Of a stretch of DNA of 64,000 bases, positions 48,947-58,538 are shown in pieces. The notes below the pieces were generated by a model. The model had not been told where the DNA came from, did no database searches, and worked only from the letters and a program-made list of their open reading frames with translations. Every line of letters starts with the position of its first letter. Positions within the stretch are counted from its first letter, which is position 1. Source of the DNA: Actinomycetota bacterium (GTDB taxonomy: Bacteria > Actinomycetota > Acidimicrobiia > Acidimicrobiales > Acidimicrobilacustridaceae); NCBI GenBank assembly GCA_026393455.1, contig JAPLAE010000061.1, positions 24,008-88,007 of the forward strand, given 5' to 3'. A program made the position numbers and the translations under genes.

Positions 48947-49882
48947 TCAGCCCCGAAGCGTCTTCAACAGATCAGGGACGTTCGAGGCTTGTTGACCTTC
49001 GCGCTCGCCACGCGAATGGGCCTTCATGATTGCAATACGAGCGGGCAGCGTTGAAGGAGCCCAATCACTGAGTTCTTCCGTGCCATCAAGGGTGAAGGTT
49101 GGTCGATTCAACTCAGCGAGCAATTCGAGGCTGTAAGTGATTCGGCCCGTGAGCTCTGCGGGCGAAGCAGTTGCAAGTGCCAATGCAGCTTCGGCCATAG
49201 TTTCGAGAGGTTCGTAGAGTTCATCGGGAAGATTTGAGTGAGCGAGAAGAACCTCGGTCGCGGCCGCCGCCTGCGGCGCCAACGTATTGACAGCGATCCC
49301 GTCCGCTCCCGCTTCAACACCAAGACTTGCTGTCCAACGATCGAGGAATGCTTTACTTCCGCCGTACATGGTCCCCATCGACGCTGGACCAGTGGGCGGA
49401 AACGGTGGGCCCTCAGGAGCTATTGCAGTTGCTGAAGAAAGGTTGATGATCCACCCCTCCCCTCGCTCGCGCATCTGAGGGAGAACTTCGCGGATCAGTT
49501 TCCATGGGACCCAGAAATTGAGCTGCAGAATCTTTTCGATTCCGCTGTCGGACCAATCCATAAACGGCTTGAAACCGCCAGCAGCTGCATTGTTCACGAG
49601 AATGTCGATCTGACCGAGTTCTGTTTCGACTTGCGCAACGAGTTGTGAAAGATCGTTGGCTGGATCACTCAAGTCGAATGGGATTCCGACGATCTTTGAT
49701 CCAGTGCTCTTCAAATCGGCGACTGCTTGATCAAGCGTTCCCAAATCGGCGAGTCCGGGTTGCGGTCGGGAGCAAATGGCTACCGAAGCACCCTCGGCAG
49801 CAAGACGATGAGCAATCGCTTTGCCAATACCCCGGCTGGCGCCAGTGACAAGCGCAACTCGACCTTCACATGTTCGTCCCAT
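48947..49882 (-). CDS. Short-chain dehydrogenase/reductase
   Basis: ALVTGASRGIGKAIAHRLAAEGASVAI, ILVNNAAAGG, YGGSKAFLDRW. Confidence 0.93.
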   Translation of the reverse strand: MGRTCEGRVALVTGASRGIGKAIAHRLAAEGASVAICSRPQPGLADLGTLDQAVADLKSTGSKIVGIPFDLSDPANDLSQLVAQVETELGQIDILVNNAAAGGFKPFMDWSDSGIEKILQLNFWVPWKLIREVLPQMRERGEGWIINLSSATAIAPEGPPFPPTGPASMGTMYGGSKAFLDRWTASLGVEAGADGIAVNTLAPQAAAATEVLLAHSNLPDELYEPLETMAEAALALATASPAELTGRITYSLELLAELNRPTFTLDGTEELSDWAPSTLPARIAIMKAHSRGEREGQQASNVPDLLKTLRG

Positions 49883-49887
49883 GACGA

Positions 49888-51207
49888 TCAGTCTCTCTTT
49901 CGTACTCTCATCTTGATAGGTGTTGCACCCATATCAAATGCCTCCCGAAGCGAGCGCTCCAGATAGCGCAGATACGACGGGGGAATTTCTTTATTCGCAA
50001 ACAGTGTAAATGTCGGAGGGTCGGTCGCGCCCTGCGTTGCGTAGAGCACTCTTGCACCATGCGGGCCAGGTTGCGCTGCCTGCGCAGCACGAAGAACCTG
50101 ATTAACTTTCCGAGTCGGTACTCGACGGTGGTAGTCCTCGATCGTTCCCTGCAACGCCGGCAGCAATCGATGGACGCCTTTGCCGGACAGAGCACTGATC
50201 TTCAGTACTGGCGATTCTCCGATGAAATGAAGACGCTGACTGATCTGATAGCCAACTTCTTCGCGACCATCGGCATCAAGAAGCTCCCACTTATTCAGCA
50301 GAACCACCACAGGACACCCGGCAGCGTCGATTCGTTCCGCGAGCCGCTGATCCTGCGCAGTAACTCCGACGGTTGCATCGATGACAAGAAGTGCAACATC
50401 GGATCGATCGATTGCTTGAAGTGCTCGCACGAGCGAGTAGTACTCGAGGGCTTCGTCGACTTTGCTGCGTCGTCGCATACCGGCGGTGTCAACGAATCGG
50501 ATCGGTCCGTCTTCGGTTTCAACAATTGTGTCGACTGCATCGCGCGTGGTGCCAGGCATATCGTGAACGACCGAACGTTCGTCGCCGATTAATCGATTGA
50601 ACAGAGTTGACTTGCCAACGTTCGGGCGACCAACGATCGAAACAGAGAAAATTTTGTCGGCTTCGGCTTCGTCTTCATCGACCACAGCCTCTGGTTCGGG
50701 CGGAAACTCCAACATCAGTGATTCGAGAAGGTCACCGGTTCCACGGCCATGGAGTGCACTGACGGGAAAGGGGTCACCGACGCCAAGGTTAAGCAGGTCC
50801 CAGATTGCTGACTCGCGATTCGTATCGTCGACTTTGTTCGCTACTAAAAGGACCGGACGACCGCGCTTACGAAGAAGCTGAGCGACTCGATTGTCTTCCT
50901 CAGTAATGCCAACAGTGACATCGACGACGAACAACACAACGTCGGCTTCGAAAATCGCCTTCTCGCTTTGTTTCGAAACCTTCTCGTCGAGAGCATCGCC
51001 ACCCGGCATCCATCCACCGGTATCGACGAGCCGAAAATCACGCGCTTGCCACTCTGCGATCACTTCTTTTCGGTCGCGTGTGACGCCAGACTTCTCTTCA
51101 ACGATCGCCTCGCGACGACCGACGATTCGGTTGAATAACGTCGACTTCCCAACATTTGGTCGACCAACAATGGCGACGAGGGGAAGTTCTGTGGGTTGAG
51201 TACTCAT
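49888..51207 (-). CDS. der: Ribosome biogenesis GTPase Der (EngA)
   Basis: Tandem G domains: VGRPNVGKSTLFNRIVGRR and VGRPNVGKSTLFNRLIGDE; C-terminal KH-like domain. Confidence 0.97.
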   Translation of the reverse strand: MSTQPTELPLVAIVGRPNVGKSTLFNRIVGRREAIVEEKSGVTRDRKEVIAEWQARDFRLVDTGGWMPGGDALDEKVSKQSEKAIFEADVVLFVVDVTVGITEEDNRVAQLLRKRGRPVLLVANKVDDTNRESAIWDLLNLGVGDPFPVSALHGRGTGDLLESLMLEFPPEPEAVVDEDEAEADKIFSVSIVGRPNVGKSTLFNRLIGDERSVVHDMPGTTRDAVDTIVETEDGPIRFVDTAGMRRRSKVDEALEYYSLVRALQAIDRSDVALLVIDATVGVTAQDQRLAERIDAAGCPVVVLLNKWELLDADGREEVGYQISQRLHFIGESPVLKISALSGKGVHRLLPALQGTIEDYHRRVPTRKVNQVLRAAQAAQPGPHGARVLYATQGATDPPTFTLFANKEIPPSYLRYLERSLREAFDMGATPIKMRVRKRD

Positions 51208-52562
51208 TTCGGCTCCAGTGCCCTTCGAAGGGCGATCCCATCAGTGGGAAGAATTTCGACCTGTCGCGGCAGATCATCAGGGGAAAGACCATCGAGGAAG
51301 ACGCCCTGCGACAGACAGACATCAGGTAAGAGGTAACGATGACCCTCTGGTTCAGAAGCCAGCACCCGAATGAGATCAGTGCCTGTCATGAGACCAGCCA
51401 CGCCGGTGTTGCCTCCGAAGAACTCATTCTCCACCGTAATGACGCGTACGTCAGATCGATCGACCGATTCGATCAGTGGAGCGATCACTTTTGTGCCGTA
51501 ACTACCGGTCAAAATCGCTATCGGTGCATTCGGACGGGGCCGAAGACTGACCTCTCCCCCGCCTCGAGGTGCCCGGTAACCCTCTGGTGGAGCTCCGTCG
51601 ACCCAAGCGAAAAAGCCCGTGGCAACACCAGTGGGTGTTGCCGTTTGGCCCAAGAATTCTCGCTCGAAGGTTCGAGCCATTCCGATTCCATCCTCATGCA
51701 TCGGAAACTCTTCGTACGACGAATGCTCCGGAAACGGACGACCGGCGAGAAGGTAATACTCGTCGGCGGCATGGACGACCCGCCGACCTAGCGCAGCGAG
51801 ATACACCTCTTGCCAATCGTGGACTGCATCGATGACATCAGATGCTTCTGCAACCGTATGCGGACGCATCGTTGTTTCCGTATTGAATCGGCTCACTCCG
51901 AGGGGCACAACGCTCAGAGTCGCAAGTTCTGAATAATGATCAAGCACATCGGCGAACGTTTGATCGAGCGCAGCGCCATCGTTGCGGCCCGGACACACGA
52001 CTACTTGACCATGCACCTCGATGTCGTTGTCGAGCAGCGCTCGTAACCACCGGAGACTCGTCGCACCCCGGCGGTTCCGCAGCATCGATGAGCGAAGGTC
52101 AGGATCGGTTGCATGAATCGAGACATGCAAAGGTGAAATACGTTCAGTCACGACCCGCTCGAGATCTAACTCGGTAAAGCGCGTAAGGGTCGTAAAGTTG
52201 CCGTAAAGAAACGACAGTCGGTAGTCGTCATCTTTGAGATAAAGCGATTCCCGGAGATTCGGAGGCAACTGATAGATGAAACAAAACTCGCAGTGGTTGT
52301 CGCAGGTACGGACTTGATCGAACAGCGCCGAGTGGATTTCAGCCCCGAGAGACTCTCCGTCCCGCTTTTCAACATCGAGCGAAAGTTGGAGTCCACCTCG
52401 ATCGATATCGAGGCTCAGTTCGCCCTCGTCAGCAAGAAGTCGGTACGAAATGATGTCTCGTGGAACTTCGCCGTTGAGACGGAGGATCTGGTCCCCTGGC
52501 AGCAGGCCAGCTCGTTCAGCCGGCGACGCTGGCGCGACACTGACAACACGAGGTGACGACAT
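51204..52562 (-). CDS. DUF512/PDZ/radical-SAM-like Fe-S protein
   Basis: PDZ-like N-terminus (PASPAERAGLLPGDQILRLNG), CDNHCEFCFIYQLPP, C-terminal DUF512-like; coupled to der. Confidence 0.88.
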   Translation of the reverse strand: MSSPRVVSVAPASPAERAGLLPGDQILRLNGEVPRDIISYRLLADEGELSLDIDRGGLQLSLDVEKRDGESLGAEIHSALFDQVRTCDNHCEFCFIYQLPPNLRESLYLKDDDYRLSFLYGNFTTLTRFTELDLERVVTERISPLHVSIHATDPDLRSSMLRNRRGATSLRWLRALLDNDIEVHGQVVVCPGRNDGAALDQTFADVLDHYSELATLSVVPLGVSRFNTETTMRPHTVAEASDVIDAVHDWQEVYLAALGRRVVHAADEYYLLAGRPFPEHSSYEEFPMHEDGIGMARTFEREFLGQTATPTGVATGFFAWVDGAPPEGYRAPRGGGEVSLRPRPNAPIAILTGSYGTKVIAPLIESVDRSDVRVITVENEFFGGNTGVAGLMTGTDLIRVLASEPEGHRYLLPDVCLSQGVFLDGLSPDDLPRQVEILPTDGIALRRALEPK

Positions 52563-52597
52563 AGGCAGTCAGGCTAGTGCCGGTAGCCTGTTCTTCC

Positions 52598-53671
52598 ATG
52601 AACGAACACTCTCACGTGCCCTCGGACACGTCGACCGCCCCCTCGGTAGACAAGGTGCTTCTTGCTGCACCGCGAGGATTCTGTGCGGGAGTCGAGATGG
52701 CGATAAAAGCCCTCGCCTGGATGGTTCGTTCGTTCGAGGCTCCGGTGTACTGCTACCACGAGATCGTTCATAATCAGCGGGTTGTCGAGCGATTTCGCGA
52801 TCTCGGTGTTGTGTTCGTCGACGACATCGCGGAGGTTCCTGAGGGAAGTCCAGTCATGCTTTCTGCCCACGGATCAGCTCCCGAGGTTGTGGCTGCGGCA
52901 CAAGCCAACGGCGGATACGTCGTCGACGCTGTCTGCCCTCTGGTCACCAAGGTTCATCATGAGGTGAAGGTACGAGCAGGTAAGGGCTACCAGATCGTCT
53001 ACATCGGTCACGAGGGACATGAAGAGGCAGTCGGAACGATGGCTGTCGCTCCCGACAATATTCATCGTGTTGAATCCGTCGAGGAAGTCGCTGCCCTTCC
53101 GCCGTTTACAGAGCCGGTCGCGTTACTCGCACAAACAACTCTGAGTCACCGCGACTGGGCCGACGTGCTTGATGCAACTCGACAACGCTTTCCCGACATG
53201 TGGGTGCCGGGTCGGTCCGACCTCTGCTTTGCGACGACCAACCGACAATCCGCGCTGCTCGAGATTGCGCCACGCTGCGACGCAATGGTTGTCATCGGCT
53301 CAGCAAACTCGTCAAATACCCGCGCTCTTGAAAGCCTTGCCCGTCAGGCTGGCTGCGATCGGGTCTACCGAGTGAACGGGCCCGAAGAACTCCCGAGCGA
53401 TCTCCAAGGGATCGTCGGGGTCACCGCTGGTGCATCGGCGCCAGAAGAGCTCGTCGAGTCAGTGATTGCTCGCATTTCCCCCCGCAATGGCGTCGAGGTT
53501 GTGAGTGTCACCGAAGAAGACGAATACTTTCCGCCCCCTCGCAACCTTCGAGATCTCATTGCCACAATCGACAGCGCTGCGACGCTCGCGTTTGGCGGAC
53601 CTGTGGATAATCGTCCACCAACGCAAGATCGCTCGCTCCACGCCAGCGACGTTCTCGCATCGCTCGCATAG
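52598..53671 (+). CDS. ispH: 4-hydroxy-3-methylbut-2-enyl diphosphate reductase
   Basis: VLLAAPRGFCAGVEMAIKAL, VDAVCPLVTKVHHEV, GSANSSNTRALESLA; ATG at 52598. Confidence 0.96.
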   Translation: MNEHSHVPSDTSTAPSVDKVLLAAPRGFCAGVEMAIKALAWMVRSFEAPVYCYHEIVHNQRVVERFRDLGVVFVDDIAEVPEGSPVMLSAHGSAPEVVAAAQANGGYVVDAVCPLVTKVHHEVKVRAGKGYQIVYIGHEGHEEAVGTMAVAPDNIHRVESVEEVAALPPFTEPVALLAQTTLSHRDWADVLDATRQRFPDMWVPGRSDLCFATTNRQSALLEIAPRCDAMVVIGSANSSNTRALESLARQAGCDRVYRVNGPEELPSDLQGIVGVTAGASAPEELVESVIARISPRNGVEVVSVTEEDEYFPPPRNLRDLIATIDSAATLAFGGPVDNRPPTQDRSLHASDVLASLA

Positions 53672-53809
53672 ATCGCCATTGGTGGGGCCGTTTCCCTGCT
53701 GGCAGGAATCGCTGCGGTACTTCTCGGCGTCATGCTCTCGATTGGCCCGTCCTGACCCACGCGCAAGGAAAATCAGTGTCCGAGGCGTTCGACGAGGCAG
53801 AATGTATCC

Positions 53810-54364
53810 ATGGCGACTTCATTCACCCGCATGGACGAATCAACCCAAGAGCAATGGCTCCACATCGGCGCCCAACACGCCCTCAGTCAGGGACGCGTCG
53901 CGGATCGCATGCTGATGCTGCTCGAGTCACTCGGCGAGATCACTGATGGTTTTAATGCCGATCAGCTCACCCACTGTCTGCAAACGGCCACTCTTGCCGA
54001 ACGCGCCGGTGCCGACGAGGAAGTCGTCTTCGCCTCGCTCATGCACGACGTCGGCAAGGCGATCACGGTTGCGAATCATGGTGCGATTTCAGCTGAAATG
54101 ATTAAGCCCTACGTGCGTGATGACGTCTACCAAATGATTCGCGTTCACCAGGACTTTCAAGGCAAGCACTATTACCAACACTTTGGCGCTGACCCAGACG
54201 CACGCGAGACTCACCGTGAAGAGTTGACCCCGGAACAGTTTGCGCTTGCTGCACAGTTTGCCGACGAATGGGATCAGATCGCTTTCGACACTGACTACGA
54301 CACGTTGCCCCTGTCGCACTTCGAACCCCTCGTGCGCAAACTCACTGTTGGTTCGATGCTCTGA
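53810..54364 (+). CDS. HD-domain protein, PhnZ/MIOX-like (possible diiron oxygenase)
   Basis: QLTHCLQTATLAERAG, SLMHDVGKAI, NHGAISAEMI, IRVHQDF, ADEWDQIAFD: H...HD...H...H...D ligand pattern. Confidence 0.78.
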   Translation: MATSFTRMDESTQEQWLHIGAQHALSQGRVADRMLMLLESLGEITDGFNADQLTHCLQTATLAERAGADEEVVFASLMHDVGKAITVANHGAISAEMIKPYVRDDVYQMIRVHQDFQGKHYYQHFGADPDARETHREELTPEQFALAAQFADEWDQIAFDTDYDTLPLSHFEPLVRKLTVGSML

Positions 54365-54395
54365 GTTAGGTGCCTTAACAACCTGGCGCTAGCAG

Positions 54396-55109
54396 TTAGT
54401 GCTGGTTTGGCGAACCTGCAAGCAATTGAGCTTCGTCGAAAAGGTCTTGAATGCGAGAACTCAGTAGAGCCGTCATCTCACGCACTCCGTTACGAGAAAC
54501 TCGTCCGCTTTCCTTTTTGGGCGGTGGAGCAATCGGCTCCCCTATGACCACCACCATTTTGACTGGGCGGATGAATTTTTTACCCTTAGGCATCGCTCGC
54601 TCTGTGCCCCCGAGGCCAATGGGGATGATCGATACTCCGGTGCGACAGGACACGTAGGCAGGGCCGTCAAAAAGTTGGTTCACGACTGGGCCGGACTGAC
54701 GAGTGCCTTCAGGAAACATCACCAACGGCTCACCGCGCTCTACAACAAGCAATGCCGCCTTCAACGCGTCGCGATCAGCTGCTCCGCGCTGCACCGGGAA
54801 TCCGCCCATCGCAGTGAGAAACCAACCGAGCTGACGATTGGTCCACATCTTTTCTGCGCCCATGTAACGCATGAGCCGCCAGATCGAGGCACCGATAACC
54901 GGTGTATCGAGGTACGACCGATGGATAGGCGAAACAATAAAGGGTCCGCTCTTCGGAATATTTTCTCGACCATGCACTTCGAGTCGGAAGTACAGCCGAG
55001 TAACGATCTCCAGAAGCAATCGCACGAAGTGATGGAGCGACTTCTGCGGAAGCGTGAGTTGTTCGCCGTTGTCGTGACCTTCGGGAATGAAGATCTCGCG
55101 TCGGCTCAC
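54396..55109 (-). CDS. plsC: 1-acyl-sn-glycerol-3-phosphate acyltransferase (PlsC family)
   Basis: GPFIVSPIHRSYLDTPVIGA; VMFPEGTRQSGP. Confidence 0.9.
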   Translation of the reverse strand: MSRREIFIPEGHDNGEQLTLPQKSLHHFVRLLLEIVTRLYFRLEVHGRENIPKSGPFIVSPIHRSYLDTPVIGASIWRLMRYMGAEKMWTNRQLGWFLTAMGGFPVQRGAADRDALKAALLVVERGEPLVMFPEGTRQSGPVVNQLFDGPAYVSCRTGVSIIPIGLGGTERAMPKGKKFIRPVKMVVVIGEPIAPPPKKESGRVSRNGVREMTALLSSRIQDLFDEAQLLAGSPNQH

Positions 55110-55753
55110 GCCAGTTGCCCCATGATTGCGTCAACAATCTGATCGACACTGAGATCGCTGGTGTCGATGGTGACCGCGTCAGATGCAGTCCGGAGTGGGT
55201 CGTGTGTTCGGTTCTGGTCCAATGCATCTCGCCGGGCAAGGTCGGTTGCGACGGTCTCATACGACAGGTCAGAGACTTCCTTTGACCGTCGAGTTGCCCG
55301 CACTTCTGGGCTCGCATCGAGGTACACCTTCAAACGCGCTTCGGGGAAAACTACCGTGCCGATATCTCTACCTTCCATCACACCGCCGCCTCGCTTCGCC
55401 ACCCACTGGCGTTGGCGAGCACGCATTTCCTTCCGAACATCTGGATTGGCAGCAACGATGCTCACAGCCCGAGTCACTTCTGGACCACGAATCTCGATCG
55501 TGGCATCCACGTCGTCAACAATGACGGTTCCGTTGGTGTCGATTTGGAGATCAATGTTTCTAGCGAGATTGCTCACAACCTCGGCGTCTTCGGGGTCTAC
55601 TCCCCCGCGCAGCGCTGCGAACGCGACTGATCGATACATCGCACCGGTATCGAGATAATCAAGCCCAAGTCTCAATGCGACTGCTTTGGCTACCGTCGAC
55701 TTCCCCGAGCCTGCTGGCCCGTCGATAGCAATGACCATCGGTTGTTCTGTCAC
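55106..55753 (-). CDS. cmk: Cytidylate kinase
   Basis: IAIDGPAGSGKSTVAKAVALRLGLDYLDTGAMYR; VMEGRDIGTVVFPEA. Confidence 0.96.
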   Translation of the reverse strand: MTEQPMVIAIDGPAGSGKSTVAKAVALRLGLDYLDTGAMYRSVAFAALRGGVDPEDAEVVSNLARNIDLQIDTNGTVIVDDVDATIEIRGPEVTRAVSIVAANPDVRKEMRARQRQWVAKRGGGVMEGRDIGTVVFPEARLKVYLDASPEVRATRRSKEVSDLSYETVATDLARRDALDQNRTHDPLRTASDAVTIDTSDLSVDQIVDAIMGQLA

Positions 55754-57045
55754 AGTGAGCTCCCATTGCGGAGTCGATCCATCTGGTCGAAGTAGTTCGG
55801 AAAAGTTTTGGCCACACAGGTTGGATCTGAGATAGTGACACCGGACCGCTTGTAACCGATGAGCGCCATGCTCATAGCCATTCGATGATCGTCGTACGTC
55901 TCGATGATTGCATCATTCGTCGGACCAGGAGTCACGGTGAATCCATCGGAGTCCTCAGTGGCATAGACGCCGAGCCGCTGGAGTTCTGTGACGACAGCCG
56001 CTATGCGATCGGTCTCTTTCTGCCGAATGAACCCGATACCAGTCACCGATGTTGGGCCGTCAGCGAACACTGCTACCGCCGCAATCGTCTGCGCCGTATC
56101 GGAAATTTGACGGAAATCGACATTGATCCCGTGCAGGGGTGCTCCGGTCACCGTGATGGCATTCTCTTCGAACGCAACATTGGCCCCCATAGTTTCAAGC
56201 ACATCCACGAATCGCACATCGCCCTGGAGGGAGTTTCGGTGTAGTCCCTCGACACGAACGCTTCCGCCACAGATCGCGGCGAGGGCGAAGAAGTACGACG
56301 CTGCCGAGGCATCAGGTTCGACCTGGAAATCGGTTGATTGATAACCGCTGGGCGAAACCACAAAGGTTCGCTCGTCGGGAGTGAGAACTTCGGCACCGAA
56401 AGCGCGCATCACCGACACCGTCATATCGAGATATGGGCGAGAAACGATGTCGCCCCGAAGTTCGATACGCAATCCATCTTCCATGCATGGTGCAGCAATC
56501 AAGAGCCCGGACGTGAATTGACTTGAGGTTGAACCGTCGATCACGACAGTGGGCATCGAGACGGAATTCGTCGGCGGACCACATATTTCGACGGGTAGAA
56601 ATCCAGTCTCGCCCTTGGCGCTGATCGTGATCCCGAGACCCTCAAGGGCGCTGAGCGCATCGCCCATCGGCCTCCGTCGCATCGCATCGTCGGCATCGAG
56701 CAGAAACGGTTGCGATCCGAGAGCTAGGACGGCGGCCATAAAGCGCGCGGTGGTACCTGATTGACGGGCGAAGAAGGTGGGACCGGCATTCGACAGGTCT
56801 CCGCCAATACCGGTGATCGTGATGGATGATTCTTTGGGGTTCTGTTCGACCCGAGCCCCGAGCGTTTTTACGCAATCAATCATTGCTTCCGTATCTTCGG
56901 CCAGCAACGTGCCTCGCAGGACACTCTGTCCACTCGCAAGAGCTGCGATGACCAATGCTCTGTTGGTGATGCTCTTCGACCCGGGAGGCGTTACGACCGC
57001 CTGAACGGGCCCATCGAAGGGAACGATGCTCAGCACATCAGACAT
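55750..57045 (-). CDS. aroA: 3-phosphoshikimate 1-carboxyvinyltransferase
   Basis: PPGSKSITNRALVIAALASG; QSGTTARFMAAVLAL; YDDHRMAMSMALIG. Confidence 0.96.
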   Translation of the reverse strand: MSDVLSIVPFDGPVQAVVTPPGSKSITNRALVIAALASGQSVLRGTLLAEDTEAMIDCVKTLGARVEQNPKESSITITGIGGDLSNAGPTFFARQSGTTARFMAAVLALGSQPFLLDADDAMRRRPMGDALSALEGLGITISAKGETGFLPVEICGPPTNSVSMPTVVIDGSTSSQFTSGLLIAAPCMEDGLRIELRGDIVSRPYLDMTVSVMRAFGAEVLTPDERTFVVSPSGYQSTDFQVEPDASAASYFFALAAICGGSVRVEGLHRNSLQGDVRFVDVLETMGANVAFEENAITVTGAPLHGINVDFRQISDTAQTIAAVAVFADGPTSVTGIGFIRQKETDRIAAVVTELQRLGVYATEDSDGFTVTPGPTNDAIIETYDDHRMAMSMALIGYKRSGVTISDPTCVAKTFPNYFDQMDRLRNGSSL

Positions 57046-58142
57046 CAGCGTTCTTCGGCTCCATCAAGAGATCGCAACACCGCTTTGTAACCACGGTCGA
57101 GAAGTCCGTCGCGCAGCTGCGCTCCGTTTACTGCTTCCACCAGAAGGATGACAACCCCTTCGTCGCCCTCCACTGAATGAGCGATCTCGATGTCGGCAAT
57201 GCTGATATCAAGTTCGGTTGCAATCATGGTGATTCCTGCCAGTGCACCCTTTTGATCGGCAACCGGGATGCGTAATTCAGCGAGGTCTTCCGCTCGGGCG
57301 AATCGGGCGGGAAGAGCAAGGCGAGCGTTCCGCGCACGCTCAAGAACGGCAACAAGTCCATCGCGATCACCATTTTCGACGATCTCGCGAACAGTGGAAA
57401 GCGTTGACATCAACCGATCGAGTTCCGACACGATCGCATCGCGATTTTCGGCACAGATGTCTGGCCAAATCCCGGGGTGACTTGCAGCGATCCGAGTCAT
57501 GTCTCGAAAGCCGCCAGCGGCCAATCGCAATAGACCTCGATGTTCGCTAGAACGCTCGTCGGCGAGTCCCATGAGACTCGCTGCGGTGAGATGCGGAACA
57601 TGCGAAACGATTGCGACCATTGAGTCGTGTCGCTCGGGAGGCAATGACACCACTTCCGCACCGAAACTTGAAACGACGGCGCGAATCATCGCTAACGCAT
57701 CGTCATCGGTTGAATCGACTGGGGTGAGGACCCAGGTTCGTCCTTCGAAAAGATCAACGCGAGCCCCTTCGACGCCTTCTTGCTCAGACCCTGCCATCGG
57801 GTGACCGCCAATGAATCGAGGATTAAACATGAGCGACAGCAAAGGCGTCTTCACACTCCCGACATCGGTGACCAAACCCTCTGTGTCTTGGAGAGCAAGC
57901 GCGACCTCGTCTGCGATAGCTCCCACAGGTGTTGCCACGAAGGTGAGATCGATACCAGCCACGAAACCATCGGGCGCTATGGAGTCGATAGCCCCCACTG
58001 CAAGAGCGCGCGCAAGACATTCAGGGGAACGATCCCGCCCGACAACGCGCCAACCGGCTTCTCTGAGTCGCTGGCCGATTGACCCACCGATGAGCCCGAC
58101 CCCGATGATCAAGGCCGATTGCTCGGATTGATTTGAATTCAC
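57045..58142 (-). CDS. tyrA: Prephenate dehydrogenase with C-terminal ACT domain
   Basis: GTG start at 58142; ALIIGVGLIGGSIGQRL, HPMAGSEQEGVEGA, C-terminal ACT-like segment VADQKGALAGITMIATELDISIADIEI. Confidence 0.92.
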   Translation of the reverse strand: MNSNQSEQSALIIGVGLIGGSIGQRLREAGWRVVGRDRSPECLARALAVGAIDSIAPDGFVAGIDLTFVATPVGAIADEVALALQDTEGLVTDVGSVKTPLLSLMFNPRFIGGHPMAGSEQEGVEGARVDLFEGRTWVLTPVDSTDDDALAMIRAVVSSFGAEVVSLPPERHDSMVAIVSHVPHLTAASLMGLADERSSEHRGLLRLAAGGFRDMTRIAASHPGIWPDICAENRDAIVSELDRLMSTLSTVREIVENGDRDGLVAVLERARNARLALPARFARAEDLAELRIPVADQKGALAGITMIATELDISIADIEIAHSVEGDEGVVILLVEAVNGAQLRDGLLDRGYKAVLRSLDGAEER

Positions 58143-58146
58143 GACG

Positions 58147-58515
58147 TCACTCCGGGAGGTCGTCGCGTAGACCGCTTGCGCCCTCGAGGTACACATGGCG
58201 CAAATCTGATCGAGACACAGTCGTATTCAGATGCATCAACACGCGGATGCAAAGTGGCGTTGCACCTTCGATGTCGAGTTCGCGAGCGCAGATCAGCGGG
58301 ATATCTCCAAAGCCAATGTCACGAGCTGCCGATGCAGGAAACATCGAATGGATATCGTCAGTAGCGGTGAACAGAACGCTGATGATGTCATCATGGTTCA
58401 CGCCGTTACGCTCGAGCATCTGCTCTAGGAGATCGATTGTTCGCGTCCGAATCTGATCGGTGGTGTCGCTCTCAATTGTTGTTGCGCCACGAAGCGCTCG
58501 AACTGCAGAAGTCAC
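58147..58515 (-). CDS. aroH: Chorismate mutase, AroH type
   Basis: VRALRGATTIESDTTDQIRTRTIDLLEQML ... SVLFTATDDIHSMFPASAARDIG ... LRHVYLEGASGLR. Confidence 0.93.
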   Translation of the reverse strand: MTSAVRALRGATTIESDTTDQIRTRTIDLLEQMLERNGVNHDDIISVLFTATDDIHSMFPASAARDIGFGDIPLICARELDIEGATPLCIRVLMHLNTTVSRSDLRHVYLEGASGLRDDLPE

Positions 58516-58538
58516 GGTCTGATCCTAGAGGGGTGATG

